NCBI RefSeq assembly: GCF_002887595.1 | Contig: NZ_PEBU01000010.1 | Coordinates: forward strand, 1-64,000 | Length of the DNA stretch: 64,000 nucleotides | Reading direction: 5' to 3' | DNA from: Bowmanella denitrificans | GTDB taxonomy: Bacteria; Pseudomonadota; Gammaproteobacteria; Enterobacterales; Alteromonadaceae | Shown: in pieces, positions 53,237 to 62,089 of the stretch | How positions within the stretch are numbered: the stretch's first letter is position 1 | Layout of the letters: each line of letters starts with the position of its first letter | Program-made: the position numbers and the translations under genes | Notes under the pieces: generated by a model | Told to the model about the DNA's origin: nothing | Databases searched by the model: none | Seen by the model: the letters and a program-made list of their open reading frames with translations, nothing else

Positions 53237-55107
53237 GATTGCGTACCTGAAAATGCGCCAGCAACTCTGTCTTCCAGCAATTGCTCCAGGGGCTTAGCAG
53301 CTTGCAGTCGTTCAGGCAGTGCCAGCTCAATATCGGTTTGATGCAGCTGTTGCAACGCTTGCGCGAATGCGGCTACGCGGTTGTCCTGCTGGGCAAAATA
53401 TAATGCTAACAGTGTCTGCGCCTGCTCAATGGCCTGACGATATTGCTGACTTTGTTCCCGGGTAACAGCTTGCTGTGCCAGCATCAGGTAATGACGCAAT
53501 TGTTCTTTGACGAGCCACTGCTGTTTATCGCTCAATAGTGGCCGGGTTTCTGCGTCACGCCTGCGTATTGTAATAAAATCATCCACCAGAGCCCGCCAAC
53601 TACGTTGCAGGTTTGCCTGCCAGTCCGCCACATCGTCTGACAAAGCTTGATTTGCCGGATTATCGCCATCCACTTCAGGCAGAACCACCATATCCAGAGG
53701 TAAAGCATCGACACCCGCCATCAATGCGCCAAGCTCAAGGCTGATTTTGATGGGTGTTTCAGTGTCCAGTTGCTTAACACTTTGCATATCATTGGCCAGT
53801 AACTGGCGCACCGGCAATAAGCTGGGATCGGCTAAATCGGCCAGCCTGGCATCAGCATTCTGCAACAGCAATAGTGCGGTTTTTGCATCTTTTTCCAACC
53901 ATAACTTACGCCCCGCCATACGCACCAGATAATCGGCTTCGGCCAGTAACCAGTCGCTGGGGCGACGCCCGGTCATATCCTGCAGACTTTGATGATTAGC
54001 CAGAATCTGTTGTTCCAGTAAGCGTTGTTTTTCCTGGATAGGCTGCAGACTCTGCTGACGTTGCTGACTGATATTCTGCAAACCTGCGTCCAGCTTCTGC
54101 TGCAGCGCGCTTTCCTGGCGGCTGACCATTTGGTTGGCTTCCTGTAACAGGCGCTGTTCATTCTGCTGTTGCCCCTGTTGTTGCTGCCACAACCAATAGC
54201 CACCGGCTGCCACTACCAGTACCAACAGCAGATTCAACAAGGTCATCAACCACAATGCCGCGGTGGCCGGGCGACTGTTTGCAGGCGTTTTCTTGTCCGG
54301 CGCCTTGGGCACGGATGGCGAAGAGGTTGGCTTTACAGGCACTTCTGTTGATTTTTGCTGGGCGTCAGCCATAGCACGTTGCTCCATAAACTGTCTGGCG
54401 GCTTGGATCAGCGCCTCATCCGAGGCATTGCGGCTTAAAGACACTTGCCGTATACCTTTGTCCCTGGCCTTATCCTGTAAGCGGGGGCTGACCAGGATCC
54501 AGGGAACAGCACGAAGCCAATCCGGCTCCAATTGCGCAAAGGCGGCCTCTAATAGCTCGCCACTTGTGGCCATAATGCATTGTATTTCATGTTTTTGCCA
54601 TGCCTGGGTAGGCACCGGGTCCTTTACCTTTACGCGCTGGTAAAGTGCCACGCTTTGCACCTCTGCGCCCCGTTCGATCAGGGTATCGGCGATTAACTCA
54701 CGCCCCCCCTGGCCTTTCACCAGGAGCGCCTGAAGACTGTTGACAACCTTCAGTTCGGCAAGGGCAAGTAAACCTTCTGAATCTTCCTGTTCGGGAAACT
54801 GCACCTGTAACCCACCGGCCAACAGTTTTGCCGCCGTACTTTGCCCAACAGCAAAGTAACTGACATGCTGCGGCCATGCTTTGCCCTGCATGGCTTGCAG
54901 GGCAAGTTCTGCCGCTGAGGTACTGACAAACAGCACTTTGCTCTGTGCAGCCAGTGCGCTGAGGCATTCGGCAAAGGCCGATATCTGCGCGCGGTCTGGG
55001 GCAATATCAATCAGCGGCAACCCCACGGTGGCAACACCGGCATCATTCAGCGCCTTGCTACTGGCCTGACATTTGCCCTCAGGGCGCAGTAACAGAAATT
55101 TAGCCAT
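53233..55107 (-). CDS. hemDX: fused uroporphyrinogen-III synthase HemD and membrane protein HemX
   Basis: One frame of 624 residues joins two proteins usually separate in E. coli. Residues 1-~250 are HemD ([60 protein letters not shown]). A Pro/Lys linker follows, then HemX: one membrane helix (about 285-308), a Gln-rich coiled coil and the HemX domain ([20 protein letters not shown]). HemD closes hydroxymethylbilane to uroporphyrinogen III. The ATG at 55107 is preferred because the sequence [11 protein letters not shown] is the family start; it overlaps hemC by eight bases. Confidence 0.92.
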   Translation of the reverse strand: MAKFLLLRPEGKCQASSKALNDAGVATVGLPLIDIAPDRAQISAFAECLSALAAQSKVLFVSTSAAELALQAMQGKAWPQHVSYFAVGQSTAAKLLAGGLQVQFPEQEDSEGLLALAELKVVNSLQALLVKGQGGRELIADTLIERGAEVQSVALYQRVKVKDPVPTQAWQKHEIQCIMATSGELLEAAFAQLEPDWLRAVPWILVSPRLQDKARDKGIRQVSLSRNASDEALIQAARQFMEQRAMADAQQKSTEVPVKPTSSPSVPKAPDKKTPANSRPATAALWLMTLLNLLLVLVVAAGGYWLWQQQQGQQQNEQRLLQEANQMVSRQESALQQKLDAGLQNISQQRQQSLQPIQEKQRLLEQQILANHQSLQDMTGRRPSDWLLAEADYLVRMAGRKLWLEKDAKTALLLLQNADARLADLADPSLLPVRQLLANDMQSVKQLDTETPIKISLELGALMAGVDALPLDMVVLPEVDGDNPANQALSDDVADWQANLQRSWRALVDDFITIRRRDAETRPLLSDKQQWLVKEQLRHYLMLAQQAVTREQSQQYRQAIEQAQTLLALYFAQQDNRVAAFAQALQQLHQTDIELALPERLQAAKPLEQLLEDRVAGAFSGTQS

Positions 55108-56035
55108 GGGGGTGATACAGCGCCTGAAGAATCTCACGCGCGCCTTTGCTCAGTAGTTCCTCAGCCAGCGCCTTGCCCATAGCTTGCGCTTCGTCACGAT
55201 GGCCCCGCATTTCCCCCTGAATGATTTGCGAGCCGTCCAGCGCACCAACCAAACCACGTAACCACAGCTGCTTACCCTGCAATTCGGCAAAACTGCCAAT
55301 GGGTACCTGGCAGCCCCCCTGTAAAGTTGCATTCAAGGCCCTTTCTGCCGCGACTCTGGTGGCGGTATCGGCATGATTTAATGGCGCCAGCAAAGCAATC
55401 AGCTCGGCATCATCATTGCGACATTCAATCCCCACGGCCCCTTGTCCCACCGCAGGTAAGGACTGGCCGGCATCGATACGGTGGCGAATACGCGGTTGCA
55501 TACCCAGGCGGATTAAGCCGGCGGCAGCCAGAATAATGGCATCGTAGTCACCGTTATCCAGCTTGGCCAGACGGGTATTAACGTTGCCGCGAAGGTCACG
55601 TATCTGCAAATCCGGGCGCCTGGCTTTTAGTTGACACTGACGCCGCAAACTGGATGTGCCCACCACGGCCCCCTGAGGCAATTCATCCAGGTGACTGAAT
55701 TGATTGGATACAAAGGCATCAAGTGGATCTTCACGCTGACAAATAGCATGCAGGCCAAAACCCTCAGGAAATTCTACCGGCACATCTTTCATAGAGTGCA
55801 CGGCAATATCTGCACGGCCTTCCTGCATCGCCACTTCCAGTTCCTTGATAAACAAGCCCTTACCACCAATTTTGGCCAAGGGTGTATCCAGGATCCTGTC
55901 GCCCTGGGTGGTCATAGGCACCAGTTCCACCTGCAAACCGGGATGCGCTTTGATCAGTGCATCTTGGACGAATTCAGCCTGCCATAGGGCCAGGGCACTT
56001 TTACGGGTAGCGATACGAATCACTCTGGATGTCAT
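55100..56035 (-). CDS. hemC: hydroxymethylbilane synthase (porphobilinogen deaminase)
   Basis: Polymerises four porphobilinogen molecules into hydroxymethylbilane. The protein is 311 residues: [55 protein letters not shown], and the cofactor-binding Cys in [17 protein letters not shown]. First gene of the heme-precursor operon with hemDX and hemY. Confidence 0.98.
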   Translation of the reverse strand: MTSRVIRIATRKSALALWQAEFVQDALIKAHPGLQVELVPMTTQGDRILDTPLAKIGGKGLFIKELEVAMQEGRADIAVHSMKDVPVEFPEGFGLHAICQREDPLDAFVSNQFSHLDELPQGAVVGTSSLRRQCQLKARRPDLQIRDLRGNVNTRLAKLDNGDYDAIILAAAGLIRLGMQPRIRHRIDAGQSLPAVGQGAVGIECRNDDAELIALLAPLNHADTATRVAAERALNATLQGGCQVPIGSFAELQGKQLWLRGLVGALDGSQIIQGEMRGHRDEAQAMGKALAEELLSKGAREILQALYHPHG

Positions 56036-56234
56036 AGCTTGCCTTTACTGCATGGCGCCACTGCGCCGCCGGATAGATGGCAGAATAATACCATTGACCC
56101 GGCATGTTTGGCACTGATGTGGGTCAACCGGAACCGACTAATAATTGGCTATCGCCAGGTTGAAAACAAAATCCTGGCTGGCAATCAGTGTAGGACAGCG
56201 CTTGCCAGCCAACCAGTTGTTACTGGCGCACAGA

Positions 56235-56903
56235 CTAGCCGAAGCGTTTAACCAGCCACTGGGAAACTTCCTGGATTTCTTCCAGGCACACATTGTGTTG
56301 CATCGGGTAATCACGCCACTTAGCTTGATACCCCAGACTTTCGAGCAAAGAAAAAGCTGACTTGCCCAGCGCACAGGGTACCACTTCGTCGTACAACCCA
56401 TGAGCCACCAGGATCGGCGTATCCTGATTAGCGGGATGGCGCTGTTCGGCCAGTTTTTCCGGCTGGCACATGTAAGTGGACAGCGCCAGAATGCCAGCCA
56501 GTTTATGCTCAAAACGTAGCCCAAGGTGATAGGCGATCACCCCACCCTGAGAAAATCCGGCCAGCAAAATACGTTCTGATGGGATGCCCCTGGCCATTTC
56601 CGCTTCCACCAGTTCTCTGACCAGGGCCATGGATTCCGTTACCCCTTCCACATCGGCACGGTTTTCAAAATCCAGTGACTTAATGTCATACCAGGCGCGC
56701 ATTTCCATGCCATTGTTGATAGTGACAGGCCGCACCGGCGCATGGGGGAAAACAAAGCGAATATTCAGACTCTGAGGCAACTTAAGTTCCGGCACGATAG
56801 GGGCAAAACCATTGCCTGAATCACCAAGGCCATGTAACCAGATCACCACGGCATCAGCCTTGCCCGTGGGATTAACCTCAACAAACGGAAGAGTCGAACT
56901 CAT
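56235..56903 (-). CDS. phospholipase/carboxylesterase family alpha/beta hydrolase
   Basis: Protein of 222 residues, cytoplasmic. It has VIWLHGLGDSGNGFAPIVPE, the nucleophile elbow LLAGFSQGGVIA (Ser), an Asp in ILVAHGLYDEVVP and a His in YPMQHNVCLEE, so the full triad of a carboxylesterase (PF02230 type) is present. Substrates are short-chain esters or lysophospholipids in relatives. The ~200 bases between it and hemC hold no gene. It is divergent from gmk. Confidence 0.92.
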   Translation of the reverse strand: MSSTLPFVEVNPTGKADAVVIWLHGLGDSGNGFAPIVPELKLPQSLNIRFVFPHAPVRPVTINNGMEMRAWYDIKSLDFENRADVEGVTESMALVRELVEAEMARGIPSERILLAGFSQGGVIAYHLGLRFEHKLAGILALSTYMCQPEKLAEQRHPANQDTPILVAHGLYDEVVPCALGKSAFSLLESLGYQAKWRDYPMQHNVCLEEIQEVSQWLVKRFG

Positions 56904-57011
56904 TTTGTGCTCCTTGTCACCGGTTTGCCGTCACTACGGCTATTGGTTTGATATGCATGTAAAAACTTATGCTAACATTGCTTTTTTACCGCCTCACGAG
57001 TTTTTATCAGC

Positions 57012-57638
57012 ATGGCCTCTGGAAACCTGTTTATTCTTGCCGCCCCCTCGGGTGCGGGCAAATCCAGTTTGATCAAAGCCTTGCTGGAGCGTCACCAGGA
57101 CGGCTCCATGCAGGTCTCGGTGTCCCATACCACCCGCCAGCCCAGGCCGGGCGAGCAAAATGGCGTGCATTATCACTTTGTCAGCAAGGCAGAATTCGAG
57201 CAGCTTATTGCCCAGAATGCTTTTTTTGAATGGGCGGAAGTGTTCGGCAATTATTACGGCACATCCAAACAGGCCATTGCAGACACCCTGCAACAGGGTA
57301 TAGATGTCTTTTTGGATATTGACTGGCAGGGTGCCCGTCAGGTGAAAAAACTGATGCCGCAGACAGCCACCGTTTTTATTGCGCCGCCTTCCCGTGATGA
57401 GTTGCTGCGCCGTTTGCAAGGTCGTGGCCAGGATAGCGCCGACGTTATTGCCGATCGCATGGACAAAGCGCGGGCGGAGATTTCCCACTACCATGAATTT
57501 GACTATATTGTGGTCAATGATGATTTCGCTACTGCGCTGGCCGAAGTGGAAGCATTGGTTATCAGCCATCGTCTGCAGCAAACCAAGCAGGCCAGCCGCC
57601 ATAGCAGACTCTTTGCCGAGCTGTTGAAACAAGACTGA
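57012..57638 (+). CDS. gmk: guanylate kinase
   Basis: Phosphorylates GMP to GDP. The protein is 208 residues with the P-loop [37 protein letters not shown] (GMP binding), [12 protein letters not shown] and [15 protein letters not shown]. It opens the gmk-rpoZ-spoT-trmH-recG neighbourhood known from E. coli. About 100 bases, including a likely promoter, separate it from rpoZ. Confidence 0.98.
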   Translation: MASGNLFILAAPSGAGKSSLIKALLERHQDGSMQVSVSHTTRQPRPGEQNGVHYHFVSKAEFEQLIAQNAFFEWAEVFGNYYGTSKQAIADTLQQGIDVFLDIDWQGARQVKKLMPQTATVFIAPPSRDELLRRLQGRGQDSADVIADRMDKARAEISHYHEFDYIVVNDDFATALAEVEALVISHRLQQTKQASRHSRLFAELLKQD

Positions 57639-57735
57639 ATTTAAGCGAGCATTGTTTAAGCTTTGACCTTTCCATTGGTCGCAAATCCCGGTAAACTACG
57701 CGACCTTTTTCGAATCATGCCTGACGGAGTGTTAA

Positions 57736-58011
57736 ATGGCCCGTGTAACCGTAGAAGATGCAGTAGAACAGATTGGCAATCGTTTTGACCTGGTACTGGT
57801 CGCCGCTCGTCGGGCGCGCCAACTGGCCACTGAAGGCAAAGACGCCAGAGTTGAGTGGGAAAACGACAAACCCACAGTAGTCGCCCTGCGCGAAATTGAA
57901 AAAGGCCTGGTCACTGCCGACAGCATGGACGCCGATGAAATGCGTTCACAGGAAGAGCAGGAGCGCGCCGAGTTTGCTTCTGTGGCCAATATCCTGGCCG
58001 GTCATCAGTAA
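57736..58011 (+). CDS. rpoZ: RNA polymerase omega subunit
   Basis: Omega, 91 residues: [34 protein letters not shown], and [16 protein letters not shown] are canonical. It helps assemble the polymerase and, with beta-prime, forms a ppGpp site. The position before spoT is conserved. GGAG lies in front of the ATG. Confidence 0.98.
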   Translation: MARVTVEDAVEQIGNRFDLVLVAARRARQLATEGKDARVEWENDKPTVVALREIEKGLVTADSMDADEMRSQEEQERAEFASVANILAGHQ

Positions 58012-58130
58012 AACCTGCACGGAACGTTAATCGTCAGCACAGATTAGTCCGATTAGCGTTCCGCCGTTGGCTTCCAGTCAAAATCTCCGTATTCTATTTC
58101 TAACATTCACCAAATCGAATTAACGCCAAC

Positions 58131-60251
58131 GTGTATCTGTTTGAAGGCCTGAAGCAAAAAGTCTCAGAATACCTGCCCGCCGAGCAGGTGTCAGATATAC
58201 AGCGTGCCTATGTGGTGGCTCGTGATGCCCACGACGGCCAGATGCGTTCCAGCGGCGACCCTTATATCACCCACCCGGTGGCCGTGGCTGGTATTCTGGC
58301 CGATATGCGTCTGGATCATGAAACACTGATGTCTGCGTTGCTGCATGACACCATCGAAGACACCCATGTCTCCAAACAGGATCTGATCGACCACTTCGGT
58401 GAATCGGTGGCGGATTTGGTGGAAGGGGTCAGCAAACTGGACAAGATTCAGTTTCGCAGTAAGAAAGAAGCGCAGGCCGAAAACTTCCGTAAAATGATCA
58501 TGGCCATGACCCAGGATATCCGGGTCATACTAATAAAATTGGCGGACCGCACTCATAATATGCGCACGCTGGGCTCGTTGCGGCCCGACAAGCGCCGTCG
58601 CATCGCGCTGGAAACGTTGGAAATCTATGCCCCAATTGCCCATCGCCTGGGTATTCACGATATTAAAAACGAGCTGGAAGACCTTGGCTTTCAGGCCATG
58701 TATCCAATGCGCTACCGGGCGCTGAAATCGGCGGTGAAGCTGGCACGTGGCAACCGCAAGGAAATTATCGAGAATACTCAGGGTGAAATTGAATCCCGCC
58801 TGCAGGAAAGCGGCATTCAGTCGGAAGTGAAGGGGCGGGAAAAACATCTGTACTCCATCTACCGTAAAATGAAGAACAAGGAATTGTTGTTCAATGAAGT
58901 GATGGACATCTACGCCTTTCGGCTGATTGTTGACAATATTGACAACTGTTACCGGGCACTGGGTTCGATGCATGGTCTGTACAAACCCATCGAAGGACGT
59001 TTCAAAGATTATATTGCCATCCCCCGCACAAACGGCTATCAGTCTTTACACACCTCGCTGGTGGGGCCCCATGGTATTCCGGTAGAAATCCAGATCCGCA
59101 CCCCTGAAATGGACCATATGGCCGATAAAGGGGTGGCAGCCCACTGGCTGTACAAAGAACCCGGGGATGCCAAAGGCACAACCGCCCAGGTCAGAGCCCG
59201 GAAATGGATGCATTCCCTGCTGGAGTTACAGCACAGTGCCAGCTCCTCCGTTGAATTTATCGAAAACGTTAAAACCGATTTGTTTCCGGAAGAGATCTAC
59301 GTATTTACCCCGGATGGCCGCATTATTGAATTACCAATGGGCGCGACTGCGGTGGATTTTGCCTATGCCGTGCATTCAGATATCGGTAATTCCTGTGTCG
59401 GTGTGCGGGTCGACAGACGCAATTATTCCCTTAACCGACCACTGGAAAACGGCCAGTCAGTGGAAATTATCACGTCCCCCCGGGCCAAGCCCAATGCCAG
59501 CTGGCTGAATTTTGTGGTGAGTGCCAAAGCACGCTCCTATATACGCCAGTATCTGAAAAAACAGCGCTCGGAAGAAGCTATCAATATGGGTAGCAGGCTA
59601 CTGCGCCATGCCCTGGGCAGTGTCAAACTGGACGATATTCCACAACAGGATATCGACAGGGTGGTGAAAGAAACCAAACACGACAACTTTTATTCGCTGT
59701 TGGCAGATATTGGCCTGGGTAATGAGTTGTCGGCCATAGTCGCCCGCCGCTTATTAGGGGATAACGATCCTGATACTGCCGACAAGAGTCGTAAAGTGGC
59801 AATCAAAGGCACAGAAGGATTGCTGGTCAGCTATGGTCGCTGTTGTCATCCCATCCCTGGGGACGATATTATCGCCATGCTCAGCCCTGGCCGCGGCATG
59901 GTGATCCACCAAAGTGGCTGTCGTAATATACGCAAGCTGACGCGTGAAGAACCGCATCGGGTATTGCCAATGAACTGGGAAGCCGATGCACAGGGTGAAT
60001 TCAAGGCGTCCGTAAGGGTTGAACTGGTGAACCGCCAGGGTACACTGGCCAAGCTGACTAACGCTATTGCCGCAGCAGACGCGGATGTCATCAGTCTGCA
60101 AACAGAAGAAAAAGAAAGTAACATTTACTATATTGATTTGGAGCTTACGACCAGCAACCGTATACATCTGGCAAATATCATGCGCAAAATCCGCACCATG
60201 CCGGAAGTACAAAAAGTCTCTCGTCATAGCCAATCGAAGCAAAATTCCTAA
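58131..60251 (+). CDS. spoT: bifunctional (p)ppGpp synthetase/hydrolase SpoT
   Basis: Protein of 706 residues starting at GTG ([20 protein letters not shown]), as in other SpoT proteins with non-ATG starts. Domains: HD hydrolase ([37 protein letters not shown]), synthetase ([39 protein letters not shown]), TGS ([20 protein letters not shown]), helical and C-terminal ACT domains. The intact HD motif implies hydrolase activity. There is no clear Shine-Dalgarno before the start. It is followed by ridA 11 bases on. Confidence 0.98.
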   Translation: MYLFEGLKQKVSEYLPAEQVSDIQRAYVVARDAHDGQMRSSGDPYITHPVAVAGILADMRLDHETLMSALLHDTIEDTHVSKQDLIDHFGESVADLVEGVSKLDKIQFRSKKEAQAENFRKMIMAMTQDIRVILIKLADRTHNMRTLGSLRPDKRRRIALETLEIYAPIAHRLGIHDIKNELEDLGFQAMYPMRYRALKSAVKLARGNRKEIIENTQGEIESRLQESGIQSEVKGREKHLYSIYRKMKNKELLFNEVMDIYAFRLIVDNIDNCYRALGSMHGLYKPIEGRFKDYIAIPRTNGYQSLHTSLVGPHGIPVEIQIRTPEMDHMADKGVAAHWLYKEPGDAKGTTAQVRARKWMHSLLELQHSASSSVEFIENVKTDLFPEEIYVFTPDGRIIELPMGATAVDFAYAVHSDIGNSCVGVRVDRRNYSLNRPLENGQSVEIITSPRAKPNASWLNFVVSAKARSYIRQYLKKQRSEEAINMGSRLLRHALGSVKLDDIPQQDIDRVVKETKHDNFYSLLADIGLGNELSAIVARRLLGDNDPDTADKSRKVAIKGTEGLLVSYGRCCHPIPGDDIIAMLSPGRGMVIHQSGCRNIRKLTREEPHRVLPMNWEADAQGEFKASVRVELVNRQGTLAKLTNAIAAADADVISLQTEEKESNIYYIDLELTTSNRIHLANIMRKIRTMPEVQKVSRHSQSKQNS

Positions 60252-60262
60252 GGAAACCTTTT

Positions 60263-60649
60263 ATGTCTAAGTCCGTTATTCACACTGACAGGGCCCCCAA
60301 AGCTATTGGTACTTACAGCCAGGCCGTTAAGTCAGGTACCACTGTTTACCTGTCCGGCCAAATCCCGTTGGTACCGGAAACCATGGAGATGGTCTCAGAC
60401 GATTTTGAGGCCCAGGCCCGTCAGGTATTTGAAAATGTTAAAGCCGTCTGTGAAGCTGCCGGTGGCAGTACTAACGATTTGACCAAGGTGAATATTTTCC
60501 TCACTGACCTGTCCAACTTTGCCAAGGTCAACGAGATTATGAGTCAGTACTTCAAACAGCCCTACCCGGCGCGCGCAGCCATCGGCGTAAAAGAACTGCC
60601 CAAAGGTTCACAGATTGAGATCGACGGAATAATGGAGTTGCCGGAATAA
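60263..60649 (+). CDS. ridA: RidA enamine/imine deaminase
   Basis: Protein of 128 residues of the YjgF/RidA family, which hydrolyses reactive 2-aminoacrylate formed by PLP enzymes. It has [39 protein letters not shown], the Arg in [20 protein letters not shown] and a C-terminal [16 protein letters not shown] precedes the ATG. It sits between spoT and trmH. Confidence 0.97.
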   Translation: MSKSVIHTDRAPKAIGTYSQAVKSGTTVYLSGQIPLVPETMEMVSDDFEAQARQVFENVKAVCEAAGGSTNDLTKVNIFLTDLSNFAKVNEIMSQYFKQPYPARAAIGVKELPKGSQIEIDGIMELPE

Positions 60650-60653
60650 TCCG

Positions 60654-61397
60654 GTGACACCGAATCGTTATCGGCGCATCCGCCATATGCTGGGGCTGCG
60701 CCAACCGGATCTGGCAGTCTGCCTGGAGAAGGTTCACAAGCCGCACAATCTGGCGGCCATGATGCGCAACTGCGATGCCACCGGTGTACACCACCTGCAT
60801 GCCATCTGGGCTACCAAACACCAGATTCGGCGCGGCACGGCAGTAGGCAGTCAGAACTGGCTGAAACTGCACTCCCACAAAACCAGCGCCGATGCTATTG
60901 CTCAGTTTAAAGCACAAGGCATGCAGCTTCTGGTTACGCATTTATCTGACAAAGCAGTGGACTTTCGTCAGGTGGATTACACCAGGCCCACCGCCATTCT
61001 GTTTGGCCAGGAACGCACCGGCGCCAGTGAAGAAGCCATTGCTGCGGCGGATCAGGAAATCATTATCCCAATGCTGGGTATGGTGCAGTCGCTGAATGTA
61101 TCGGTAGCAGGCTCGCTGATTCTGTATGAGGCGCAGCGGCAACGTCAGCAGGCCGGGTTGTTTGCCACTCCGAGACTGGATGAAGCCGAGTGCCAGCGTA
61201 TTTTATTTGAAGGGGGCTATCCCAAGCTTGCCTATCTGTGCCGGATTAAAGGCCTGGATTACCCGCATATTGACGATGAGGGGCAAATACAGGCAGATGC
61301 TGACTGGTGGCAGATCATGCAACAGGATGGCCGTGTGGCGTTACAGGAAGCTCCGCAAATTCTGAGTGGCTGGCAACGGAAAATGCTTAGCAGTTGA
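60654..61397 (+). CDS. trmH: tRNA (guanosine-18-2'-O)-methyltransferase TrmH
   Basis: SpoU-family methyltransferase of 247 residues that modifies G18 of tRNA. It starts with GTG four bases after ridA (MTPNRYRRIRHMLGLRQPDL), has the VHKPHNLAAMMRNCDATGVH signature, then ILFGQERTGASEEAI and IPMLGMVQSLNVSVAGSLIL, the trefoil-knot SAM site. The order spoT-trmH-recG is conserved with E. coli apart from the inserted ridA and peroxiredoxin genes. Confidence 0.96.
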   Translation: MTPNRYRRIRHMLGLRQPDLAVCLEKVHKPHNLAAMMRNCDATGVHHLHAIWATKHQIRRGTAVGSQNWLKLHSHKTSADAIAQFKAQGMQLLVTHLSDKAVDFRQVDYTRPTAILFGQERTGASEEAIAAADQEIIIPMLGMVQSLNVSVAGSLILYEAQRQRQQAGLFATPRLDEAECQRILFEGGYPKLAYLCRIKGLDYPHIDDEGQIQADADWWQIMQQDGRVALQEAPQILSGWQRKMLSS

Positions 61398-61453
61398 AAT
61401 TAATCCCTTTACAGGCAGGTCCAATGGGGCGCGAATTTTAATATGGAGCCCCT

Positions 61454-62086
61454 ATGCGATTACGACAGCTATTTGTTCTGCTACTGATTGTGAGCAGCCC
61501 GCTTTATGCCCTGGACAGAACCCAGGTGGCAGACAGCCCGGAAAACGTTACCCCGCTACTAAACGGCCAGCCAATCCCCGATGTCAGCCTGCAGACCCCA
61601 CAAGGCAAAAACGTCAGACTACGCGATCTGGTAGCAGCTAAACCCACCGTAATGCTGTTTTACCGCGGCGGCTGGTGTCCTTACTGTAACGCACAGTTAG
61701 CGGGTTTTCAGGATGTGGAGATGCAGCTCAGCGCACTAGGCTATCAGGTACTGGCGGTATCACCTGACTCACCTGAGCGCTTAAATGAACAGAAGTTTGA
61801 CACCGACTACCAGGTGAAACTGCTGGCGGATCCGGGGCTGGACGCGGTCAGAGCCTTCGGCCTGGCGTATTATCTGCCCGATGATGTCACCGCCAAATAC
61901 CGGGACTGGAAAGGCAATATCTTCCCAACCCTGCCCGGCGATAACCGCATTGTACTGCCGGTGCCTGCCGCTTATGTGCTGGATCAGCAGGGTATTATTC
62001 AGTTCCAGTATGTGAATCCCAACTACAAGGTACGAGTCGACCCACAGTTGATGTATCATGCCGCCAAACAGGCGATAAAAAAATAA
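61454..62086 (+). CDS. exported peroxiredoxin-like protein
   Basis: Protein of 210 residues: signal peptide (MRLRQLFVLLLIVSSPLYAL) and an AhpC/TSA thioredoxin-fold domain with the motif VMLFYRGGWCPYCNAQLAG. The CPYC pair is like thioredoxin-type redox centres and the peroxidatic Cys of AhpC/TSA-like DUF proteins. It probably acts on peroxides or disulfides in the periplasm. It ends four bases before recG begins, so it is cotranscribed. Confidence 0.85.
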   Translation: MRLRQLFVLLLIVSSPLYALDRTQVADSPENVTPLLNGQPIPDVSLQTPQGKNVRLRDLVAAKPTVMLFYRGGWCPYCNAQLAGFQDVEMQLSALGYQVLAVSPDSPERLNEQKFDTDYQVKLLADPGLDAVRAFGLAYYLPDDVTAKYRDWKGNIFPTLPGDNRIVLPVPAAYVLDQQGIIQFQYVNPNYKVRVDPQLMYHAAKQAIKK

Positions 62087-62089
62087 TGG

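Noticed and set aside
57661-57697. rpoZ promoter with TTGACC and TAAACT
   Set aside because: The spacer is 23 bases, too long for a sigma-70 promoter; no confident call.
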